Of a stretch of DNA of 64,000 nt, positions 58,570 through 64,000 are shown in pieces. The notes below the pieces were generated by a model. The model did not search any database, was not told the DNA's origin, and saw only the letters and a list, made by a program, of their open reading frames with translations. Within the stretch, counting starts at the first letter, position 1, and each line of letters opens with the position of its first letter. Made by a program: the position numbers and the translations under genes. Source of the DNA: JAMXLO01 sp037201625 (GTDB lineage Bacteria; Pseudomonadota; Alphaproteobacteria; Acetobacterales; Acetobacteraceae); assembly GCA_037201625.1 (NCBI GenBank), contig JBBCGR010000001.1, positions 700,266 to 764,265 on the forward strand. The letters run 5' to 3'.

Positions 58570-59382
58570 ATGGAACCCACCGGACGGATCGATCGCGGCG
58601 ATGGCGTGGAACTCGCCTGGGCGCATCAGGATGGGAAGCGCCAGGATGGGAAGCCGCCGGATGGGACGCGGCTGGATGGGACGCGGCAAGATGGGCGCGG
58701 TCCGACCGTGGTGTTCCTGCCCGGCTTCCGCAGCGACATGACCGGCGACAAGGCCACCAGCCTCGCGGCGTTCTGTGCCGCGAGGGGCCAGGCGATGCTG
58801 CGGTTCGACTATTCGGGCCATGGCGCGAGCGGCGGGCGCTTCGAGGACGGCACGATCGGCCGCTGGGCCGACGATGCGCTCACGGTGATCGACCGGCTGA
58901 GCGAGGGGAAGCTGGTGCTGGTCGGCTCCTCGATGGGCGGCTGGATCGCGCTGCTCGCCGCGCGGGCCCGCCCCGAGCGGGTCGCAGCCCTTATCGGCAT
59001 CGCCGCCGCCCCCGACTTCACCGAGGCGCTGATGTGGGCGGCCATGGACGAGGGGCAGCGGGCCGTACTGATGCGCGACGGGGTGTGGCCGCGGCCCAGC
59101 CAGTACGGCGAATCCTATCCGATCACCCGCGCGCTGATCGAGGACGGCCGGCGCCACCTGCTGCTGGACGCGCCGATCGCGCTCGATTGCCCGGTCCGGC
59201 TGCTGCACGGCCAGGCCGATCCCGACGTGCCCTGGGAGACGTCGCTGCGCATCGCCGAGCGGCTCACCGGGACGGACGTTCAGGTGACGCTGGTGAAGGA
59301 CGGCGACCACCGGCTGTCGCGGCCGCAGGACCTCGCCCTGTTGCACCGCACGCTCGCGCCGCTGCTTCAGGAGCCGGTCTAG
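58570..59382 (+). CDS. Alpha/beta hydrolase with an internal 15-bp repeat
   Basis: This 270-residue protein has the nucleophile elbow LVGSSMGGWIALL, a catalytic-type Asp in HGQADPDVPWE and His in VKDGDHRLSRP, so an intact triad. Near residues 20-44 it carries five in-frame copies of a five-residue unit (QDGKR, QDGKP, PDGTR, LDGTR, QDGRG) from a 15-bp DNA repeat. That loop sits before the first core strand and probably does not disturb the fold. The stop lies at the left edge of the 62-bp-type repeat. Substrate unknown, probably an ester or thioester. Confidence 0.9.
   Translation: MEPTGRIDRGDGVELAWAHQDGKRQDGKPPDGTRLDGTRQDGRGPTVVFLPGFRSDMTGDKATSLAAFCAARGQAMLRFDYSGHGASGGRFEDGTIGRWADDALTVIDRLSEGKLVLVGSSMGGWIALLAARARPERVAALIGIAAAPDFTEALMWAAMDEGQRAVLMRDGVWPRPSQYGESYPITRALIEDGRRHLLLDAPIALDCPVRLLHGQADPDVPWETSLRIAERLTGTDVQVTLVKDGDHRLSRPQDLALLHRTLAPLLQEPV
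58627..58701 (+). repeat. 15-bp repeat inside the hydrolase gene, five copies
   Basis: Units at 58627, 58642, 58657, 58672 and 58687 follow CAGGATGGGAAGCGC with a few changes. The array stays in frame, giving five copies of xDGxx. Such arrays can gain or lose units by slippage without breaking the frame. Confidence 0.85.
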
Positions 59383-59442
59383 CTCGTCGTCTGAGAGCGC
59401 GATTCACCGCTTCGGTTGATCACCTGCGCGGATCACGCTCTA
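59382..59442. repeat. Single copy of the 62-bp palindromic repeat
   Basis: This 61-bp copy begins GCTCGTCGTCTGAGAGCG and ends GATCACGCTCTA, matching the array at 16367-16552. It fills the gap between the convergent hydrolase and GST genes exactly, and its edges supply the TAG stop of each (59380-59382 and, reversed, 59440-59442). Confidence 0.9.
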
Positions 59443-60108
59443 AAAATCCAGGTCGGCGTAGTGCGCCGGCGCGGTCATGCCCGGCACGCGGTCGGCCAGC
59501 ACGCCGCGGAAACTCGGGCGCGACTTCATCCGCGCATACCAGTCCTTCGCCGCGGGCGAGACCGTCCAGTCGACGTCGCCGATGAAGTCCAGGCAGGACA
59601 GATGCGCCGCGGCGGTGAAATCGGCGAGCGAGATCGCCGCGCCCGCCAGCCATTTCCGCGTCTCGGCCAGCCAGCCCAGGTATTCCAGATGGTAGCGCAG
59701 GGCGAGGTAGCCGGTGCGCATCGCCCCCGCGTCAGGGTTGCCGCGGCCGGCCATGCGCTTCATCACCTTCTCGCCCAGCAGGTTGCGCGTCACCTCGCCG
59801 GCGAACTTGCCATCGAACCAGGCCACCAGCCGGCGCGTCTCCACCCGTTCGGCCAAGGTGCGCCCGAGCAGCCCGGTATCCGGATAGGCCTCATCGAGGT
59901 ACTCGCAGATCACGCCGGAATCGGGGATGGCGAGGCCGTTGTCCTCGACCAGGGTCGGCACGGTGCCGGCCGGGTTCAGTTCCAGGTAGTCGGCCCGCCG
60001 CTCCCACACCTTCTCCTGACGCAGGTCGAAGGTCAGCCGCTTCTCGGACAGCACAAGGCGCACCTTGCGGGAGAACGGCGACAGGGGCAGGTGGTACAGC
60101 GTCCGCAT
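59440..60108 (-). CDS. Glutathione S-transferase
   Basis: This 222-residue protein has a thioredoxin-like N-terminal domain with LYHLPLSPFSRKVRLVLSE (the Ser is a likely catalytic residue) and NPAGTVPTLVEDNG, with the cis-Pro and a PDSGVICEYLDE glutathione-binding stretch. A helical C-terminal domain follows with SLADFTAAAHLSCLDFIG. It conjugates or reduces electrophiles with glutathione in the cytosol. It lies downstream of the NDUFA9-like gene, separated by an 18-bp repeat and a hairpin. Its stop codon lies in the 62-bp-type repeat. Confidence 0.92.
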   Translation of the reverse strand: MRTLYHLPLSPFSRKVRLVLSEKRLTFDLRQEKVWERRADYLELNPAGTVPTLVEDNGLAIPDSGVICEYLDEAYPDTGLLGRTLAERVETRRLVAWFDGKFAGEVTRNLLGEKVMKRMAGRGNPDAGAMRTGYLALRYHLEYLGWLAETRKWLAGAAISLADFTAAAHLSCLDFIGDVDWTVSPAAKDWYARMKSRPSFRGVLADRVPGMTAPAHYADLDF

Positions 60109-60165
60109 CGCTGCCGCTTATCGCACCGCGCGGCGGTTCTGTCAGTCTTTCGTCTGGCAGTTCTT

Positions 60166-60192
60166 GGTAACCGGCCGCGGCGAGCGGTTACC
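60166..60192 (-). terminator. Hairpin between the NDUFA9-like and GST genes
   Basis: GGTAACCG (60166-60173) pairs perfectly with CGGTTACC (60185-60192) around an 11-nt GC-rich loop. It lies about 70 bp after the NDUFA9-like stop on the minus strand, without a clear T-run. It may be a terminator or a regulatory stem in the GST leader. Confidence 0.4.
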
Positions 60193-60212
60193 GGAGGCGT
60201 CGCGCGCCACCC

Positions 60213-60266
60213 GCCGGTCTTTCACCTGGGCCCGTCCTTTCGCCTGGGTCAGCCCTTCGCCTGTCA
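60213..60266. repeat. 18-bp repeat, three copies
   Basis: Units at 60213-60230, 60231-60248 and 60249-60266 share (C/T)CTTTCRCCTGGG with changes in the flanks. The last unit overlaps the stop codon of the NDUFA9-like gene. Confidence 0.55.
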
Positions 60267-61241
60267 GGTAACCTCGCCGGGCGCGACCGGCTCCTCGGGC
60301 AGGTCCCGCCGGCGGCCGCCGCCCGACTGGAACCGCCGCAGATAGGCCGGCACCACCAGTTCGATCGGGGTCGGGATGATGCCCAGTTCCTTGAGGCCCG
60401 GCATGGCCGGATCCACCACGTTGTCCTGCCCCAGCATCAGCAACTGGTCGCGGGTGAACGGCTTGCCCGGCAGCATCTCCATGACGCGCGCCTGGAACTG
60501 CGCCAGGCCGTGGGGCACGTCGACCAGGCGCCGCGCGCGGCCGGTCTCCTTGAGGATATAGGCCAGCAATTCGCGGAACTGCCACACTTTGGGGCCGCCA
60601 AGCTCATACGTCGTGCCGGCCGCATCGGCCTGGCCCAGCGCCGCCAGGACGGCGTCCGCCACGTCGCCGACGAAGACCGGCTGGAACCGGGTATCGCCAC
60701 AGATCACCGGCATGAACGGCAGCATGCGCGCCATGGCGGCGAAGCGGTTGAACAGCCGGTCCTCCGGTCCGAACACCAGCGAGGGCCGCAGGATCGTGGC
60801 CCCGGGATAGGCCTGGCGCAGCGCCACCTCGCCCGCGCCCTTGGTCGCGGCATACCGGCTGGCCGCGCCCGGGTCGGCACCGATCGCGGAAATGTGCAGT
60901 ACCCTGGCCACGCCGGCCGCCGATGCGGCACGGCCGATCAGCCCCGGCCCCTCGGCCTGGATTCGCTGGAAGTCGCCCCCCCGCGGCTCCGCCAGCAGGC
61001 CGACCGTGTTCACCACGAGATCGGCGCCCACCACCGCCCGCTGCACCGTCGTCTCGTTCGCCAGCGAGGCATACAGCGGCACGACCTGGCCCACGCCGCC
61101 CATCGGCTTGAGGAACAGCGCCCGCTCCGGATCGCGCACCGCCACCCGGACCACGAAGCCCTTCTTCGCCAGCCGCTTCACGATGTAGCGGCCGATGAAG
61201 CCCGACCCGCCGAACACCGTCGCCACGCTGCGCGTCGCCAT
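60264..61241 (-). CDS. NDUFA9-like NAD-dependent epimerase family protein
   Basis: This protein has about 325 residues. It has the Rossmann start ATVFGGSGFIGRYIVKRLAKKG, then VVNTVGLLAEPRGGDFQRI and a RPSLVFGPEDRLFNRFA stretch, then a C-terminal DNVVDPAMPGLKELGI. This matches the complex I NDUFA9-family proteins of alphaproteobacteria, which resemble SDR-extended epimerases but lack the usual Tyr-xxx-Lys activity. It may help assemble or stabilise respiratory complex I, or act in ubiquinone handling. The start at 61241 has AGGAG upstream. It follows the TetR gene on the same strand by 49 bp. Confidence 0.9.
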   Translation of the reverse strand: MATRSVATVFGGSGFIGRYIVKRLAKKGFVVRVAVRDPERALFLKPMGGVGQVVPLYASLANETTVQRAVVGADLVVNTVGLLAEPRGGDFQRIQAEGPGLIGRAASAAGVARVLHISAIGADPGAASRYAATKGAGEVALRQAYPGATILRPSLVFGPEDRLFNRFAAMARMLPFMPVICGDTRFQPVFVGDVADAVLAALGQADAAGTTYELGGPKVWQFRELLAYILKETGRARRLVDVPHGLAQFQARVMEMLPGKPFTRDQLLMLGQDNVVDPAMPGLKELGIIPTPIELVVPAYLRRFQSGGGRRRDLPEEPVAPGEVT

Positions 61242-61290
61242 CACCCGATCTCCTGCTGCCGGCACTTGATAGGCGGCGGTGCAACGATGC

Positions 61291-61938
61291 TCAAGCTGGT
61301 GCGTCGCCCGCGGCAGCGCCGGGTTCCGCCGGCGCCGCATCCGCCGTCGCATCCTGCGTCGCATCCGCAGCCGGCGCCCGGCCGCCCAGCCATTCGGCCG
61401 CCCGCTGCGCCCGGCGCAGCGCCAGGTCCAGCGCCGCCATCGTCGCCGACAGGTCCTCGCTCTCGTCGCCCCGCCAGGCGCGGATCGTCCACAGCCAGAC
61501 CGCCAGCAGGCCGCGCACGCGCAACTCGCCGCGCAGGCCGGAGGCGCCGATCCCGGCCGCCTCCAGCATCCAGCGCATGCTCCGCCGCGTCGCCACCGCG
61601 AGCAGCAGCGCGGTGGGCGGCTCGGCCGGCAGCGCGGCGAGTAGCGCCAGCACGCCGGCCCGGTGCATCTGCAGCACGTCGATCCGCCGCATCAGCAGGT
61701 CGAACAGCCGGTCGCGCACGATGCCTTCGGCGGTCGCCTCGGACAGCGCGGCCTGGTCGGCCAGCCGGCCGAAGCGGAGCAGGATCGCGCTGCGGCACGG
61801 AAACCGCTCGCGCGCCCGTGCCAGCGACAGGCCGGCGGCCTGCGCGGCGGCCGCCACGTTCACGCCGCGCCACCCCGTGTCCCCCGCCAGCCGGAAGGCG
61901 GCGGCAACCAGCGCGCGGTCGAAATCGGTATCGTCCAT
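61291..61938 (-). CDS. TetR-family transcriptional regulator
   Basis: This protein has about 215 residues. An N-terminal helix-turn-helix (ALVAAAFRLAGDTGWRGVNVAAAAQAAGLSLARARERFPCR) is typical of TetR regulators. The C-terminal ligand domain is helical, with GLLAVWLWTIRAWRGDESEDLSATM, similar to a group sometimes confused with COQ9. The end is Ala- and Asp-rich and of low complexity. The ATG at 61938 is chosen over an upstream in-frame ATG, which adds a stretch unlike the family. It is upstream of the NDUFA9-like gene and divergent from the T6SS genes (82-bp gap). Confidence 0.85.
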   Translation of the reverse strand: MDDTDFDRALVAAAFRLAGDTGWRGVNVAAAAQAAGLSLARARERFPCRSAILLRFGRLADQAALSEATAEGIVRDRLFDLLMRRIDVLQMHRAGVLALLAALPAEPPTALLLAVATRRSMRWMLEAAGIGASGLRGELRVRGLLAVWLWTIRAWRGDESEDLSATMAALDLALRRAQRAAEWLGGRAPAADATQDATADAAPAEPGAAAGDAPA

Positions 61939-62020
61939 GGCGCTATGATGGCCCCGGGCCGCCGGCTTGGCCACCTTGGCCTGCGGCGGATTTGCCGCGG
62001 AACGACGTTGAAACGGAATC

Positions 62021-63517
62021 ATGCAACGATTTCAAGCACGGACGGAATGTCTCGTGCTTGTGATGCAAGACGCAGGTCTGCTAAGACGCGAGGGGGTTTG
62101 CCAGTTGCAATCAATCGACGCCATCGCTGGCTTGGAGGAAACGTCAGGCGAGCCCAGTCTCGTGCTCACCGTCATGGGCCCGGACGGCACGCGCCTGTCG
62201 GCGCGGACCATCGCCTCCGCCGGTGCCTGGATCGGCCGCTCGGCGACGTGCGACATCGTCATCCCCGACCCCGAGCGCTTCGTCTCGCTGCAGCATTGCC
62301 GGGTCGACTTCGCCGACGGCCAGTTCTGGGTCACGGATAAATCCACCAACGGAACATTCCTCAACGACGCCACGGCACCCCTGCCGAAGGAGCAGCGCCA
62401 GCCGTTCGCCACCGGCGACCGCCTGCGGCTGGGCCGGTTCCGTGTCCTCGCGGCAGCGCCGATCCCGCAGGTGGCCGCACCCGCCGCCTCCGCCAAGCCG
62501 CTCGCGGTCGACAGCAACCCCTCGCCGCTGCTCGATCCCGCCTGGGCGCTGCCCGCCCGCACCGGCGAGGCCGCGCTGCCGACCTTCGAGCTGCCGGACC
62601 AGGCCAGCGGACGGGCGGCGGTGGATGAGACGCTGAACGCGCTGCTGTCGGACCTGATGCCCAGGGACACACCCAGGGTTGCCTCCCTGGACGCCGCCCC
62701 TGCCCGCCCGCAGGAACCGCGGCCGCCCGACCGCCTCGTGGAGTTTCCCGGTTCGCCGCAGGCGGCGACCGCACCGGAACTGGAGCAAAGGATGCCGCCG
62801 GACCCGCCGCCACCTGCCACGCCGCCGCCCGACTCAGGCGCGGTCGACGATGTGGTGGCCGCCATGGCCTCGGAGATCGTGCGCCAGCCGGAGTTGCCGG
62901 ACCAGCAGATGCGGGCCGGCGGCGCGCAGCAGACCGCGGTCTATCTGCCGGACCGGCTGGCGGCGGCGACCGCGGCGCTCGCGGCCTTCTGGTGCGGCCT
63001 CGGCGTGATGCCGCGCAACCTCGATCCCGCCACGCTGGCCAGCGTGATGGCGGAGTTCGGCGCCGCCTTGCGCGAATCCTCCGAGGGCTTCGCGGCCCTG
63101 CTCGGCTCGTCCACCCAGGCGGAGCGCGCCGGCGGCAACCCGTTCGTCAACGGCCGCGCCGGCCTGCGCCGCTTCATCGAGCAGCGCGAGGCGACCCAGC
63201 CGCATCTCGACGAGGCGGTGCGCGACGTGTTCGCGCTCGCGGCCGAACGGGAGGATGCCTATGTCGAGGCGGTGCGCTCGGCGCTGCAGCATGCGCTGCG
63301 CAGCATGACCCCGCGCGCCGTCGAGGAGCGCTTCGCCTCCTCGCTGCGGTCGCACCGCCAGGGCGCGCGCGCGGTCGAGCTGCTCGACCTGATGCGCAAC
63401 ATGGAGGCGCAGCTCATCGAGCTGGCCGAAGCGCAGTTCCGCAAGGAACTCGGCGAGCGCATGCGTCCGCGCGTCCGCAAGCTGCTCACCTTCGAGCGGG
63501 GCGGGCTGCACAGTTGA
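62021..63517 (+). CDS. FHA-domain protein, type VI secretion TagH-like
   Basis: This 498-residue protein has an N-terminal FHA domain (about 45-140): AWIGRSATCDIVIPDP with the phosphopeptide-binding Arg-Ser, then VSLQHCRV and DKSTNGTFLND. A Pro/Ala-rich linker follows to about 300. The C-terminal domain (about 310-498) ends in RFIEQREATQPHLDEAVRDVFAL and FRKELGERMRPRVRKLL, typical of T6SS FHA/TagH proteins. It senses Thr phosphorylation in T6SS regulation. The start is uncertain; ATG at 62063 is an alternative. It overlaps the TssJ-like gene as TTGA, so the pair begin a T6SS operon that continues past the window. Confidence 0.85.
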   Translation: MQRFQARTECLVLVMQDAGLLRREGVCQLQSIDAIAGLEETSGEPSLVLTVMGPDGTRLSARTIASAGAWIGRSATCDIVIPDPERFVSLQHCRVDFADGQFWVTDKSTNGTFLNDATAPLPKEQRQPFATGDRLRLGRFRVLAAAPIPQVAAPAASAKPLAVDSNPSPLLDPAWALPARTGEAALPTFELPDQASGRAAVDETLNALLSDLMPRDTPRVASLDAAPARPQEPRPPDRLVEFPGSPQAATAPELEQRMPPDPPPPATPPPDSGAVDDVVAAMASEIVRQPELPDQQMRAGGAQQTAVYLPDRLAAATAALAAFWCGLGVMPRNLDPATLASVMAEFGAALRESSEGFAALLGSSTQAERAGGNPFVNGRAGLRRFIEQREATQPHLDEAVRDVFALAAEREDAYVEAVRSALQHALRSMTPRAVEERFASSLRSHRQGARAVELLDLMRNMEAQLIELAEAQFRKELGERMRPRVRKLLTFERGGLHS

Positions 63518-63999
63518 TCGCCGCCCGTCGCCTCTGCACCTGCCTGGTTCTGGCAACCGGCATGCTCGCTGCCGCATGCGGCGGGCCTTCGCCGACCAAG
63601 CTGTCGGTCACCGTCACCGCGACCAGCCAGGCCAATCCGAATTCGGAGAACCAGCCCTCGCCCACCGTCGTGCGGCTGTACGACCTCAAGTCGGTGGACA
63701 CATTCAACAGCGCCTCGTTCACCGACCTCTATTACGACGATGCGAAGAAGCTCGGCGGCGATTTGCTCGGCCGCAGGGAGATCGAGATCCAGCCCGACAA
63801 GACCATGAAGATCGACAGCACCGCCGCGCCGGATACGCTGTTCCTCGGCGTGCTCGCGGGGTTTCGTGACCTGGACGGAACGAGCTGGCGCAGCACCACC
63901 GCGGTCTCGCCCGGCGATACCAACCAGTTCATCGTCACCCTGCAGGCGCGCTCGCTCACCCTGGGCAAGCCGCCGTCCCGCTTTCTCGGCATCTTCTGA
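63514..63999 (+). CDS. tssJ: Type VI secretion lipoprotein TssJ-like
   Basis: This protein has about 161 residues. The signal stretch LCTCLVLATGMLAAAC ends in a lipobox with Cys22 as the lipidated residue. The mature part has TVVRLYDLKSVDTFNSASFTDLYYDD, then EIEIQPDKTMKID and LFLGVLAGFRDLDGTSWRS, as in TssJ. It anchors the T6SS membrane complex (TssJLM) to the outer membrane. The TTG start overlaps the previous stop; ATG at 63562 would cut the signal peptide, so TTG is preferred. The stop is the last codon of the window; further T6SS genes should follow. Confidence 0.88.
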   Translation: MIAARRLCTCLVLATGMLAAACGGPSPTKLSVTVTATSQANPNSENQPSPTVVRLYDLKSVDTFNSASFTDLYYDDAKKLGGDLLGRREIEIQPDKTMKIDSTAAPDTLFLGVLAGFRDLDGTSWRSTTAVSPGDTNQFIVTLQARSLTLGKPPSRFLGIF

Positions 64000-64000
64000 C

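Overview
The window is GC-rich DNA with densely packed, often 4-bp-overlapping genes. It is from an alphaproteobacterium, most likely Acetobacteraceae (Rhodospirillales). This placement is an inference from gene content (thrS-infC, an NDUFA9-type protein, a GMC oxidoreductase, an orphan Bug-type binding protein, an indolepyruvate-type decarboxylase), base composition and intergenic repeat style; no rRNA or tRNA gene was seen. No insertion sequence, prophage or CRISPR array was recognised.

Region 1 (about 0.4-19.6 kb) is a surface-glycan or glycolipid locus. A plus-strand pair encodes a glycan-locus protein and a tandem GT4 glycosyltransferase. A minus-strand operon encodes a pyruvyltransferase-like protein, a TPR-alpha/beta-hydrolase fusion, a free acyl carrier protein and two duplicated GT2-like proteins. 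Divergent from it lies a plus-strand operon with a second pyruvyltransferase paralogue, a BNR-repeat protein, an LCM/TIGR00027-type methyltransferase and a transglutaminase-like protein. The last part (13.7-19.6 kb) mixes GT2 enzymes with three SGNH-like proteins and several small biotinyl/lipoyl-fold modules. One module keeps a lipoyl-type lysine. I know of no described pathway with this combination, so it is the best candidate for an undescribed system.

Region 2 (19.9-39.8 kb) is mixed catabolism. It holds a HAD phosphatase, an LLM oxidoreductase and an MBL hydrolase, divergent from a split two-subunit ThDP decarboxylase. Then come a DszA/NtaA-type monooxygenase, an HtrA-like protease, a GMC oxidoreductase, a ParDE module, a sugar-acid dehydratase of the IlvD/Edd family, a Uma2 protein with a DehI-like protein, an SDR with a Bug binding protein, a TauD-like dioxygenase with two acyl-CoA dehydrogenases, a class I aldolase and a small secreted protein.

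Region 3 (40.2-53.8 kb) carries an AraC regulator with an RND efflux pair, an indolepyruvate-type decarboxylase, the YedK/HMCES DNA-protein crosslink protein and an M20 amidohydrolase behind a small CxxC protein. A LuxR-type regulator follows, then a phenolic-acid decarboxylation locus in which ubiD-ubiX is divergent from padC.

Region 4 (54.1-64.0 kb) is more housekeeping in character: infC, thrS, a GT4 enzyme, a CcdAB module, an alpha/beta hydrolase, a GST, an NDUFA9-like protein and a TetR regulator. It ends at the start of a type VI secretion locus (FHA/TagH-like protein, TssJ-like lipoprotein) that runs off the right edge.

Repeats stand out. A 62-bp palindromic repeat sits exactly between convergent genes and supplies their TAG stops. 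A family of CCGGCCAT hairpins follows several genes. Several 15-bp minisatellites occur, one of them inside a coding region.
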